Below are positions 1 through 6,442 of a DNA stretch of 36,034 nt, piece after piece (position 1 is the stretch's first letter; every line of letters starts with the position of its first letter). Origin of the DNA: an uncultured Microbacteriaceae bacterium. GTDB taxonomy: Bacteria; Actinomycetota; Actinomycetes; Actinomycetales; Microbacteriaceae. The notes under the pieces are model-generated. The model searched no databases and was not told the origin of the DNA. It saw only the letters and a program-made list of their open reading frames with translations. The stretch lies in assembly GCA_937920245.1 (NCBI GenBank), contig CALGUV010000018.1:1-36034 (forward strand), in the 5' to 3' direction. The translations under genes and the position numbers were made by a program.

Positions 1-210
1 AAGGTTAGCACCTCTAAGGTCAGCATTCACAAGGTTAGCACCCCTAAGGTTAGCATTCCTAAGGTTAGCATCATCAAGGTTAGCAACCACAAGGTTAGCA
101 CCAACAAGGTTAGCACTCCTAAGGTTAGCATTCACAAGGTTAGCACCCCTAAGGTTAGCACCCTCAAGGTTAGCATTCATAAGGTTAGCATTCACAAGGT
201 CAGCAAAAGG
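1..210 (-). repeat. 15-nt tandem coding repeat
   Basis: Fourteen perfectly phased 15-nt units, each beginning aaggttagca or aaggtcagca on the plus strand. Twelve of the fourteen have the same 10-mer, so the A-N-L codons are conserved at DNA level while the last two codons of each unit vary. This is the pentapeptide coding array, not a CRISPR: there are no spacers. Confidence 0.9.
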
Positions 211-237
211 TTTGATTTCGTAACCGTTGACTTTCAT
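1..237 (-). CDS. Pentapeptide-repeat protein, 5' part (runs off left edge)
   Basis: The minus-strand frame opens with ATG at 237 and, after a short MKVNGYEIKPF leader, reads as uninterrupted A(N/D)LXX pentapeptides to the window edge (14 repeats visible). Such repeats fold as a right-handed quadrilateral beta-helix; known members include DNA-mimic gyrase protectors and cyanobacterial proteins of unknown role. Sequence alone cannot say which applies. A TATAAT lies about 22 nt upstream. Incomplete: the C-terminus is outside the window. The leader peptide is not a signal sequence, so a cytoplasmic protein is likely. Confidence 0.85.
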   Translation of the reverse strand, partial: MKVNGYEIKPFADLVNANLMNANLEGANLRGANLVNANLRSANLVGANLVVANLDDANLRNANLRGANLVNADLRGANL

Positions 238-259
238 TTGGTTGATTGCGTATGAGTGT

Positions 260-265
260 ATTATA
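260..265 (-). promoter_or_regulatory. -10 box for the pentapeptide gene
   Basis: Minus strand reads TATAAT, 22 nt before the ATG at 237. No clear -35 box is visible in the G-rich stretch upstream. Confidence 0.45.
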
Positions 266-306
266 GGGCATCTGGGGGGTCTTGTGGGTTCTTGTGTGCC
301 GGTTTC

Positions 307-516
307 TCAAGTGTCTATCATAACAGTACATTCCAAAAAAGGAGTTTCGTAAGCAACTTTTTGAGACCATTTTTCCCTGAAAAATCCACTAACATCAGTA
401 GAAAATTCACTATAAATCATATGGTTTGTCTCATTAAGAACATAAATCGCCACAGGTTCTTGAAGAGTTTTTTCATCAAACTCAAGAAGTTTATCCAGAA
501 GTTCTTTATAAGTCAT
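307..516 (-). CDS. Small hypothetical protein (69 aa)
   Basis: Starts MTYKELLDKLLEF. The longer open frame extends to 612 but overlaps the upstream gene, so the ATG at 516, 25 nt after the neighbour's stop, is preferred. It is acidic with mixed helix and strand, and has no signal peptide or membrane segment. The opening resembles small phage proteins of the MTYKEL type that present a helix then a beta strand (EPVAIYV). Function unknown. Confidence 0.65.
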   Translation of the reverse strand: MTYKELLDKLLEFDEKTLQEPVAIYVLNETNHMIYSEFSTDVSGFFREKWSQKVAYETPFLECTVMIDT

Positions 517-541
517 CAGGTTTCTGTGTGTATGAGTGTTT

Positions 542-871
542 TCAGTTAGCCCGCAGTTGAAGACGATCAGCGCTCGTCCCGACGCGAAAGCTGCCATTCC
601 AAAGATAGGCACCCCAGAAGAACTCGCCTTCGGTGTCGTAGAATTCAGCAGTCACGGACCCGAGTTCCTGACGATCAGTTTCGAACTCGAGATGCTTTAG
701 GTTACGAACTCCGAAGTGCTGCTTCAGGAGCTTCAGCTCACTGAAGACTTGCCCATTCACCTTGAACCCGACGAAGCGGTTGGGGTCGATCAGGAGGTTC
801 CGGCGCTTGTAACCCGCCTGGACGACCTGCCCGGAGGTGAGGGTGGAGACGGTGGTTTTGGTTTTGTTCAT
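542..871 (-). CDS. Hypothetical protein (109 aa)
   Basis: The ATG at 871 (MNKTKTTVSTL) is chosen because a TATTAT hexamer ends exactly 6 nt before it, the arrangement seen at three other genes here; an in-frame ATG at 943 would run through an intergenic hairpin. The protein is beta-rich with a basic N-terminal third and no cysteine. No family recognised. First gene of a short minus-strand unit with 307-516. Confidence 0.6.
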   Translation of the reverse strand: MNKTKTTVSTLTSGQVVQAGYKRRNLLIDPNRFVGFKVNGQVFSELKLLKQHFGVRNLKHLEFETDRQELGSVTAEFYDTEGEFFWGAYLWNGSFRVGTSADRLQLRAN

Positions 872-877
872 ATAGAC

Positions 878-883
878 ATAATA
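878..883 (-). promoter_or_regulatory. Leaderless-type -10 (TATTAT, 6 nt, ATG)
   Basis: TATTAT on the minus strand, followed by GTCTAT and then ATG at 871. Transcription would start at or next to the start codon. The same geometry occurs at 4421, 7007 and 8358. Confidence 0.5.
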
Positions 884-911
884 CAGCCCCGAGGAGGTCC
901 CCGGAGCATTT

Positions 912-950
912 AGTGGACAGTTTTTCGACTGGCACAAGTACATCCGTACT
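912..950. repeat. Two intergenic hairpins at a gene end
   Basis: 912-935 holds the imperfect palindrome AGTGGACAGT/ACTGGCAC, a member of the dispersed AGTGGACA family (also at 2566, 11392, 26527). 937-950 is a perfect AGTAC-atcc-GTACT hairpin that includes the stop codon of the 949 gene. Neither has a U-tract, so classical termination is doubtful; RNA processing or 3'-end protection is possible. Confidence 0.5.
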
Positions 951-1257
951 ATTGTCCAGTCCTAATGGTCCGCTCGAGTTTATAGATCGCCGAATAGTTG
1001 AGTCCCGGAGCTACATTGACCTCCAACCATTCGCCCATACCACACTCGGGCATCGCGCCCCACATGTCAAGGATCTTGATTGGGTCTCCGAAGCCGTTCT
1101 TCACACCCTCTGACTCGATCCTCCGCTCGCAATCTGCTCTCGTGGCTTCAAGAAGGATGCGAAGATCATACGCGTCGATCCTTACGCTGATCCCCCGATT
1201 CTTCACCGCCTGGTCAGGAAGTCCCTCCAGGAACTCCGTCACCTCGTTGTAAGTCAT
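949..1257 (-). CDS. Hypothetical protein (102 aa)
   Basis: ATG at 1257 gives MTYNEVTEFLEGLPDQ. The open frame reaches 1398, but that part overlaps the zinc-finger gene and reads like shadow sequence. The protein is mostly helical with the charged stretch RADCERRIESEG, then a short hydrophobic C-terminal part. It overlaps the 3' end of the 1214-1459 gene by 44 nt. Function unknown. Confidence 0.6.
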   Translation of the reverse strand: MTYNEVTEFLEGLPDQAVKNRGISVRIDAYDLRILLEATRADCERRIESEGVKNGFGDPIKILDMWGAMPECGMGEWLEVNVAPGLNYSAIYKLERTIRTGQ

Positions 1258-1459
1258 CCCGGGCTTGTTCGGCCGCTTCAACGTCACCGGAACGGATCGT
1301 TTCCAAAACCTCATGACAGCGTTCAACATGATAATGATAAGCTTTGTGAGAATACATCCCGAGCTGCCCAAGCTCTCCGCACCCGACAAGTGCCCCACAG
1401 TGGGGGCACGTGAACCTCTTCAACCTTTTTAGTATCTCACGCCGCCGAAGGTGCTTCAT
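1214..1459 (-). CDS. Small zinc-finger-like protein (81 aa)
   Basis: Very basic N-terminus (MKHLRRREILKRLKRF) followed by CPHC at residues 18-21 and, later, a HYHVERCHE stretch supplying His and Cys. This could bind one zinc as a CxxC-H/C finger, pointing to nucleic-acid contact. The ATG at 1459 overlaps the end of the upstream gene by 23 nt. No named family recognised. Confidence 0.6.
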   Translation of the reverse strand: MKHLRRREILKRLKRFTCPHCGALVGCGELGQLGMYSHKAYHYHVERCHEVLETIRSGDVEAAEQARDDLQRGDGVPGGTS

Positions 1460-1673
1460 ATGTTCCGAGTATGATACGTCGGACGATTCGAGGAGTCGAT
1501 GTCCACCTCTCTATCGTCAGAATGGCATGGGCCAGACGGTAGGAGATGTCCTCGTTAGTGAGCCCCTCCGACCGTAGTTTCAGGGCTTCCTCGACCGTAT
1601 CAGTGACAAAGTCTCGCTGCAACGGCTTTAACGAGAGCATAAACATCGTTTCGGGTCCGACGTAACCGGTCAT
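1437..1673 (-). CDS. Hypothetical protein (78 aa)
   Basis: Starts ATG at 1673, 5 nt after the stop of the DUF932 gene, so probably co-transcribed with it. The middle (EEALKLRSEGLTNEDISYRLA) looks like a helix-turn-helix of the kind seen in small phage regulators, where a tri-helical unit reads 'T..DIA..L', but this is a weak resemblance. No membrane segment. Confidence 0.6.
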   Translation of the reverse strand: MTGYVGPETMFMLSLKPLQRDFVTDTVEEALKLRSEGLTNEDISYRLAHAILTIERWTSTPRIVRRIILGTYEAPSAA

Positions 1674-1678
1674 AAGTA

Positions 1679-2500
1679 TCAGGCGAGGGTGAGGGCCATG
1701 TCGATAGCGCGGCGGGCAACCCGAGCGCCAGTACCGAAGTTCGCGTAGCCGAAGCGAGCTTCAGCGGTTTTGCCGGACGCGTGAGTGTTAAACTCCGTGA
1801 GAGCATTGAAGGCATCCCAGAGAGTGGCGCCCTCGTTACCAGCTCCGGCGAAGAAGCGGTTAACGATCTCATCGCGATTGCGTACGGTCTCGTTCTCCTT
1901 CTTACCGTAAGCGGAGAGGATGATCTGATCGACCTGACCGACAGTGGCCTTAGTGGACTTAAGGACTTCGGCGGCTTCAGCGAACTTGCGCATCCGGTCA
2001 TTGACGAAGTCGAGAGTCTCAGTGATCTTGAGCGCTTGCTCATTGATCCCGAGTTTGTGCTGCAGACGGGTCGACATATCCTCCATCGCCATCGCGAAGG
2101 TGTTTTGACAGATGACCCGGGTGTCGGTGATACCGGCGGCGAGAGGTGAAGTGCCGTCGTGGCTGTTCATCAGGGTGAGCATCGCTTTGTGAGTCTCACC
2201 GGCGATCTCGTATTCCTGATTGAGTTCAGCCTGGATAAACACCTTCGAGCCGGTGCCGAGGTAGCCCATATTGACGATCTCGAGCAAACCCTCAGACACC
2301 AGAGGCTGCACCAAACCCGCGATCACGCTGTTCTGCACGATCTCGTAACGGTTACCGACAACCCCGACCTGATCGAAGTTGTCATCACGGACGAGAACCT
2401 TGCGAGTGGTGACCTCGCGTGAGGTCCCGTCGGGGAGCTGCACGCTCATGGGGCAGGCGAGGACGTTCCAGTCGAGGGAGGCTTGAGTGGCGATTTGCAT
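1679..2500 (-). CDS. DUF932 / phage-plasmid-like protein (273 aa)
   Basis: Resembles the DUF932 (LambdaDUF932, TIGR03299-like) family common on phages and plasmids: an N-terminal block around VGNRYEIVQN, a middle beta-rich region with GSKVFIQAEL, and the family-typical S-HDG-S and RVICQNT motifs near residues 130-150. The biochemical role is unknown; members are often near replication genes. ATG at 2500 (MQIATQASLDWN) is preferred to the in-frame ATG at 2536, which lies inside the TATGAT box. The C-terminal GNEGATLWDAFNALTEF segment is also family-like. Confidence 0.85.
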   Translation of the reverse strand: MQIATQASLDWNVLACPMSVQLPDGTSREVTTRKVLVRDDNFDQVGVVGNRYEIVQNSVIAGLVQPLVSEGLLEIVNMGYLGTGSKVFIQAELNQEYEIAGETHKAMLTLMNSHDGTSPLAAGITDTRVICQNTFAMAMEDMSTRLQHKLGINEQALKITETLDFVNDRMRKFAEAAEVLKSTKATVGQVDQIILSAYGKKENETVRNRDEIVNRFFAGAGNEGATLWDAFNALTEFNTHASGKTAEARFGYANFGTGARVARRAIDMALTLA

Positions 2501-2531
2501 TTGAAGGGTCTTTCTTTGAGTTGATAGTCTT

Positions 2532-2537
2532 ATCATA
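2532..2537 (-). promoter_or_regulatory. -10 box (TATGAT) for the DUF932 gene
   Basis: Minus-strand TATGAT about 31 nt before the ATG at 2500. No good -35 box is seen. Confidence 0.4.
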
Positions 2538-2565
2538 CAGCGCCCGGAGGGCCTGGGCCGCCTCG

Positions 2566-2589
2566 AGTGGACACTTCTAGAAGTGGTCC
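2566..2589. repeat. AGTGGACACTT intergenic palindrome
   Basis: GGACACTT-ctag-AAGTGGTCC, a near-perfect hairpin with one bulged base. It covers the stop of the 2577 gene and shares the AGTGGACACTT arm with the palindrome at 11392. Confidence 0.55.
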
Positions 2590-2780
2590 CCCTCGTCCCC
2601 CGCGTCGCAACCTTGGCCCTTCGTGATCAACACACTTCCGTCGGACTGTACGTCCCAGTTGACCCATTCCCAGTTATCCATACCTACCGCCTGAGCGATA
2701 TCGTCTGGGAAAGTTAGAAAGATATCGCCAGAGACCGGATCCTCCTCGATTTGCATTAAACCTGTGAGTTTATCAGTCAT
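2577..2780 (-). CDS. Small acidic hypothetical protein (67 aa)
   Basis: ATG at 2780 overlaps the previous stop by 8 nt. The fold seems beta-rich (DIFLTFPDDIAQAVG, VNWDVQSDGSVLI), reminiscent of small AbrB/SpoVT-like or phage 'ITLPDD' proteins where a short strand precedes a helix, but no DNA-binding motif is clear. Ends acidic (CDAGDEGDHF). Function unknown. Confidence 0.65.
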   Translation of the reverse strand: MTDKLTGLMQIEEDPVSGDIFLTFPDDIAQAVGMDNWEWVNWDVQSDGSVLITKGQGCDAGDEGDHF

Positions 2781-3009
2781 CGGCGGTCGTGTTCACATCT
2801 ACGACGGATTCAGCGGGGATCTCCAGCATCTCGCCGCCGGGAAGAGAAAGCCCTTTGGTCTGGATCTCAGTTGTGAAATACTTTTGGAGTACCACCCAAT
2901 CCTCGCCCTCGGCGTACGTGGTGAGATTTAGTTTGTCAAGGATGACTTTGACATCATCAAGGGATTCGATGGTGTCGACATTGAGCTGGTAGCTGGTGCT
3001 GATGTTCAT
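2773..3009 (-). CDS. Small acidic hypothetical protein (78 aa)
   Basis: Starts MNISTSYQLNVDTIE at 3009, overlapping the exonuclease stop by 4 nt (ATGA), so translation is probably coupled. Acidic throughout, with no cysteines and no membrane segment. Not recognised. The neighbours suggest a replication-associated operon. Confidence 0.65.
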   Translation of the reverse strand: MNISTSYQLNVDTIESLDDVKVILDKLNLTTYAEGEDWVVLQKYFTTEIQTKGLSLPGGEMLEIPAESVVDVNTTADD

Positions 3010-3905
3010 ACTTTTGCGTGAGATTTTAGCTTAAGAACCTCGCCTATCTTCTCTAGGCGCTTTGAGAGTACATTGAATTCGAGGGACGCGAAGGCACTTT
3101 GAACATCCTCGATGATGCCATTGCCAAGCGCGTAATCCGAGAAGTTTGTTGATTCGAGTTCAGTTACATAGGTCGGTTTGATTAGAACTATGTTGGCTTC
3201 GACGATCGCTTTGTGATTCTCGACTTTCGGGTGCTTTAGCACTTTGTCCAAAACACCGTAGGAGTCGATGACGATCTGTGAGGCGGTTTTCGGACCGATG
3301 CCGCGGATTCCCGTGATATTATCCGAAGAGTCACCACTAAGTGCTTTTACGAGAGCGATGTGAGGAGGAAGAACACCCCACTTCTCCTGTACCTCAGGAA
3401 TGCCCATCATACGGACTTTCTTGGCGGAGTTGAACAGCAGCACTCTGACCCGCTCAGTGACACATTGCAGGATGTCCTGATCGCAGGTCAGAATGACGAT
3501 CTCGTTGAAATCTACAGCATCTTTACTGAGAGTGTAGATGGCATCGTCAGCCTCGTAGCCTCGGATACCCACCGTCTCGATTCCCATCGCTGGCAGGATC
3601 TCATCGAGAACGAGTTTCGCCTCGAAGTTAAACCTCTCCGCTTCCTCGCCTATCGGGCGAACCCGATTGGCTTTATAGTCTGATGACGCCTCTTTCCTCC
3701 AGTTCCCGCCGGCGTCATAGCAAACAACGACGTGTGACGGACGCTCTATATCAATGATCGACAGAAGATTGTTTGTGAAGCCGTACGTACCGGTAGTCGA
3801 ACGACCGTCAGAGGTTGTTAGTCCGCCCGTGGCCTTCGCTAAAGCGTTTCTACTACGGTGAAGCAGCGCGTGAAAGTCTACGATAAGCAGCTTATCACCT
3901 TTCAA
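3006..3905 (-). CDS. 5'-3' exonuclease (FEN / Pol I N-terminal type)
   Basis: Structure-specific 5' nuclease that would remove RNA primers or degrade DNA 5' ends during phage replication. The order of motifs fits the FEN superfamily: LLIVDFHALLHR (first metal Asp, residues 6-17), CYDAGGNWRKE and DYKANR (arch, near 63-80), GYEADDAI (acidic cluster), TCDQDILQC (second acidic cluster), and SGDSSDNITGIRGIGPKTA (final Asp pair then helix-hairpin-helix). At 299 aa it is close to T4 RNase H/T5 exonuclease length. ATG at 3905 overlaps the upstream stop by 4 nt. Confidence 0.93.
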   Translation of the reverse strand: MKGDKLLIVDFHALLHRSRNALAKATGGLTTSDGRSTTGTYGFTNNLLSIIDIERPSHVVVCYDAGGNWRKEASSDYKANRVRPIGEEAERFNFEAKLVLDEILPAMGIETVGIRGYEADDAIYTLSKDAVDFNEIVILTCDQDILQCVTERVRVLLFNSAKKVRMMGIPEVQEKWGVLPPHIALVKALSGDSSDNITGIRGIGPKTASQIVIDSYGVLDKVLKHPKVENHKAIVEANIVLIKPTYVTELESTNFSDYALGNGIIEDVQSAFASLEFNVLSKRLEKIGEVLKLKSHAKV

Positions 3906-4258
3906 ATCAGATCCTCCATCATACGAAATACGCTGTAATTCTGACTGAAGTCATCTTTGGACCGGATCTCCTTAACGAACAGCGGTTCGCCGGTTTTTGA
4001 CGAAAAAGTCATGATCCCGTGGCCGTCCCGCTGGTTCTCACCTTCGCAGTGAATATACCTGATGCGGTCTGACAGTCTAACGGCTCGCAAAGAGCCTACG
4101 GCTTCGGAGGTCACAGTAGGGGCCTCGGGGGTTGTGGACACGACAGTCATTTTGGATTTTTCGAAGTTGATATTTACGGAGCTCGGAGAGTATGAACTCC
4201 CGGACTTTTGGTTCAGGGTTCGTTCCAAGCGCCGTCTGAAGGCGTCGGATGTATTCAT
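3902..4258 (-). CDS. Hypothetical protein (118 aa), overlaps next ORF
   Basis: This frame ends in an ATGA overlap with the exonuclease start, which supports it as a true gene. ATG at 4258 gives MNTSDAFRRRLERTLNQ. It is serine/threonine-rich in the middle, then a basic-acidic C-terminal half (GENQRDGHGIMTFSS). It shares 182 nt with the ORF 4077-4421 in another frame, so the start may be later, or the two ORFs may be joined by frameshifting. Not recognised. Confidence 0.55.
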   Translation of the reverse strand: MNTSDAFRRRLERTLNQKSGSSYSPSSVNINFEKSKMTVVSTTPEAPTVTSEAVGSLRAVRLSDRIRYIHCEGENQRDGHGIMTFSSKTGEPLFVKEIRSKDDFSQNYSVFRMMEDLI

Positions 4259-4421
4259 CTTGTGTGGGGAGGCTGCCGATGTTCTCACGATCAGACACGC
4301 CAAGATCGCTGAGTATACTACCGGCTTTACACTTCGATCTACCAAAGTTGCCGGTAACAGCTCCCGTTGTACGGAGGAGATCGGAGGTCTTAATGCGGTT
4401 TAGTGACTTGGTTGTTTCCAT
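4077..4421 (-). CDS. Hypothetical protein (114 aa), overlaps next ORF
   Basis: Starts METTKSLNRIKTSDLL at 4421, exactly 6 nt downstream of TATGAT and just past the speD terminator, which makes the start believable. The first 70 residues (DEYIRRLQTALG) look like real protein; the last 35 are Arg-rich and look like the shadow of the other frame. A frameshift into 3902-4258, or an over-long overlap, are both possible. No family recognised. Confidence 0.5.
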   Translation of the reverse strand: METTKSLNRIKTSDLLRTTGAVTGNFGRSKCKAGSILSDLGVSDRENIGSLPTQDEYIRRLQTALGTNPEPKVREFILSELRKYQLRKIQNDCRVHNPRGPYCDLRSRRLFASR

Positions 4422-4427
4422 AGATAC

Positions 4428-4433
4428 ATCATA
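4428..4433 (-). promoter_or_regulatory. Leaderless-type -10 (TATGAT, 6 nt, ATG)
   Basis: TATGAT then GTATCT then ATG at 4421 on the minus strand. It follows directly on the T-run of the speD terminator, so one transcription unit stops where the next begins. Confidence 0.5.
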
Positions 4434-4435
4434 CT

Positions 4436-4459
4436 AAAAACCCGGGCGTTTGGCCCAGG
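4436..4459 (-). terminator. Intrinsic terminator after speD
   Basis: On the minus strand CCTGGGC-caaac-GCCCGGG followed by TTTTT: a 7-bp stem with one T.G pair and a five-base loop, 22 nt past the speD stop. Confidence 0.8.
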
Positions 4460-4464
4460 CCTTG

Positions 4465-4484
4465 TGACAGTTTTCTAACTGTCA
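4465..4484 (-). repeat. Perfect hairpin over the speD stop codon
   Basis: TGACAGTT-agaa-AACTGTCA on the minus strand, an 8-bp perfect stem whose first three bases are the speD TGA stop. No U-tract; it precedes the true terminator. Confidence 0.6.
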
Positions 4485-4823
4485 TATCTGTCTTAGGATG
4501 ATCTGACGGCTTAAGCATCTCGCTTTCAACCTCTCCAGGATTACTTCAAGGCCCGCGTTCGGATCCGTGTGATCACCGCAGGTATAGATGTCAAGTGCGG
4601 CTTTATTGCATTCGGGCCACGTGTGAATTGAGATATGACTCTCCGAAAGCAACAGGAACGCCGTGACACCGTGAGGACTAAACTGATGGTAGGCCGTCTT
4701 AAGAGTGGTAGCTTTGGCTGCCTTAGCCGCAAGAGCTAACGCCTCGAGAATCAATTCCAGATCGTCGAACAGGAATGGGTCGTCCGAGGTTATATCAGCA
4801 ATGATGTGGCGGGAGATTGTCAA
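4482..4823 (-). CDS. speD: S-adenosylmethionine decarboxylase proenzyme
   Basis: Makes decarboxylated SAM, the aminopropyl donor for spermidine. A prokaryotic class 1 form of 113 aa: the self-cleavage site is LSESHIS with Ser62 becoming the pyruvoyl group, followed by the conserved IHTWPE, and the active-site Cys82 in TCGDH. speD is a known auxiliary gene in marine cyanophages. The start is TTG at 4823, since an in-frame stop lies two codons upstream and no ATG is available. It has its own promoter (4855-4884) and terminator (4436-4459), so it is a monocistronic unit. Confidence 0.95.
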   Translation of the reverse strand: MTISRHIIADITSDDPFLFDDLELILEALALAAKAAKATTLKTAYHQFSPHGVTAFLLLSESHISIHTWPECNKAALDIYTCGDHTDPNAGLEVILERLKARCLSRQIILRQI

Positions 4824-4854
4824 TTGTTATTACTCGTAAGCCTTGCAATTTCTA

Positions 4855-4884
4855 ATTATACCTCTTGCGGGTAAAAAGTACCAA
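4855..4884 (-). promoter_or_regulatory. Sigma70-type promoter for speD
   Basis: Minus strand: -35 TTGGTA (4879-4884), 18-nt spacer, -10 TATAAT (4855-4860), about 31 nt before the TTG start. The spacer overlaps the CGGGTAAAA motif facing the endolysin, so the two divergent promoters share DNA. Confidence 0.6.
4867..4876 (+). promoter_or_regulatory. GCGGGTAAAA motif upstream of the endolysin
   Basis: Lies 23 nt before the endolysin ATG. The same core occurs ahead of Dps (7683), a structural gene (9624) and the fibre gene (16887), hence a candidate late promoter element. Confidence 0.4.
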
Positions 4885-4899
4885 TAGGCTTGATTAGCA

Positions 4900-6183
4900 A
4901 TGAAACCGACCGCAGCTTGCTTGGACTTAATCAAAAGATTTGAAGGCTATCATAAGCTACTGCCTGACGGTTCCGCGGGGGCGTATTTGGACCCCGTTAA
5001 TATCGCCACGATTGGCTGGGGAACGATTAGCTATCCGGACGGAAAAGCTGTTAAACTCGGCGATGTCCGAACCAAAGTACAGTGCACAGAATATCTGATG
5101 CACGAGGTCGAAATTAAGGCGGCCGCGGTGGAGAAACTTGTGAAGGTTCCTCTAACCCAATCGATGTTCGACGCGCTGGTTTCGTTTGCCTATAATGTTG
5201 GCACGGGCGCTCTGGCTGAGTCCACGCTATTGCGTATGCTTAACAACGGCAATTATGAGGCCGCAGGGCAACAGCTTCTTGTGTGGAACAAAGGTGGCAA
5301 TAGGGTGCTGCCTGGGCTGGTTCGCCGCCGCGATGCTGAGATGGCTCTATTTTTCAAAGATGGAAAGACCGTGTCAGCCGCGCAATCACAAAAGTCTTGG
5401 AAAATCACAGCGAAAGTCGGCACTTATCTAAAGAAAGAGACGCTGCCAGCCGCAGAACTTACGAAAGATGAGAAGGTTGTGGTGCCCTCCAATCAAAGCT
5501 ACGAGCTCATCTGGCAAGGAAAGGAGGTTGATAATCACATCAAAGTAAGTCTAGCTTACGGCGCCGGAAACTGGTTTGTTTTTGTTCCACATTGGAACGG
5601 TCTTAGTGCCAATGCGGCTGAATCGGGTCCAGTGCCGCAGTCCACTGGGAGCGCGGTGTTGAGTGTGCCGTATTACTCTCAACGAGACAATATCACGTCC
5701 GGCAGCGACAATTGGACCCGAACGTGCTTTAGTTCTAGTTGCGCCATGTTGGCCAAGTACCTAAAGCCCAATAGTATCACGAGCGACGATGACTACATCA
5801 GAAAGCGCCAGAAATTTGGAGACTCAACTAATTCAGGCGCCCAGGTCGCATGCTTAAAGTCGCTTGGAATAACATCAAGATTCGTGCAAAACGGTACCAT
5901 CGACCTTGTACGCCAACAAATTGACAGAAAAATTCCCGTGCCTTGCGGTATTCTGCATAAGGGGTCGGCAGCAGGACCGACCGGAGGCGGCCATTATATC
6001 TGCGTGATAGGATACGATTCCAAGGGATTCATATGCCACGACCCGTGGGGCACCCTAAATCATTCGACTGGACAATACACAAGCACAAACGGAGCTCGTG
6101 TTCATTACAGCTATGACGTATTTAATACTCGCTGGACAGTCGAAAGAAGCAACGATGGGTGGTGCATTCTAGCCCAGCGATAG
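4900..6183 (+). CDS. Bimodular endolysin: GH24 lysozyme plus C39-like peptidase
   Basis: Degrades host peptidoglycan for lysis. Residues 1-155 form a T4-type lysozyme: FEG with catalytic Glu15, then YLDPVNIATIGWGT carrying Asp31 and Thr37, and the family-typical LVSFAYNVG and RR-DAE blocks. Residues about 165-240 resemble an SH3-type binding module. Residues 255-427 look like a papain-fold C39-type peptidase: RTCFSSSCAM (Cys276), GGGHYICVIGYD (His365), CHDPWG (Asp381). No signal peptide, so a holin is needed. It is the only convincing plus-strand gene here and it converges on the 6188 gene with a 4-nt gap. Confidence 0.9.
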   Translation: MKPTAACLDLIKRFEGYHKLLPDGSAGAYLDPVNIATIGWGTISYPDGKAVKLGDVRTKVQCTEYLMHEVEIKAAAVEKLVKVPLTQSMFDALVSFAYNVGTGALAESTLLRMLNNGNYEAAGQQLLVWNKGGNRVLPGLVRRRDAEMALFFKDGKTVSAAQSQKSWKITAKVGTYLKKETLPAAELTKDEKVVVPSNQSYELIWQGKEVDNHIKVSLAYGAGNWFVFVPHWNGLSANAAESGPVPQSTGSAVLSVPYYSQRDNITSGSDNWTRTCFSSSCAMLAKYLKPNSITSDDDYIRKRQKFGDSTNSGAQVACLKSLGITSRFVQNGTIDLVRQQIDRKIPVPCGILHKGSAAGPTGGGHYICVIGYDSKGFICHDPWGTLNHSTGQYTSTNGARVHYSYDVFNTRWTVERSNDGWCILAQR

Positions 6184-6187
6184 ACTG

Positions 6188-6442
6188 TCAATTAACCCCG
6201 TGATTGAGCTCGGCGTTAATCAATGTTTCAAGATCTTTTCGCTGTTTTCTTTTTTCCGCGTGCTCGTACTGACCGATAAGTTTTCTCAGGCGCTTTATCT
6301 CATGATGAAGTGCCTTTTCCATCGCTAAGAGTTCAGGAAGACCGATCTTAGCATTTTGGGCTAAACCGGCTTTGATCTGAAGTTCGTAAGCCTTGCGGGC
6401 GATCTCCTTCAGTATCTCATTTTTAAGATCGGGTGATTGCAT
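6188..6442 (-). CDS. Coiled-coil hypothetical protein (84 aa)
   Basis: Highly charged, nearly all-helical sequence rich in Lys/Glu/Leu (KALHHEIKRLRKLIGQYEHAEKRKQRK), compatible with a coiled coil. ATG at 6442 overlaps the end of the primase-like gene by 20 nt. No enzyme motif. Function unknown. Confidence 0.65.
   Translation of the reverse strand: MQSPDLKNEILKEIARKAYELQIKAGLAQNAKIGLPELLAMEKALHHEIKRLRKLIGQYEHAEKRKQRKDLETLINAELNHGVN

Noticed and set aside
1..210. CRISPR array at the left edge
   Set aside because: Units are directly abutting 15-mers with no spacers and translate as pentapeptides.
256..549. Plus-strand 97-aa ORF
   Set aside because: Antisense to the 307-516 gene; Phe/Lys-rich shadow composition.
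1600..2149. ORFs of 147 and 122 aa within the DUF932 gene
   Set aside because: Ser/Arg/Leu-rich shadow reading of a recognised gene in another frame or strand.
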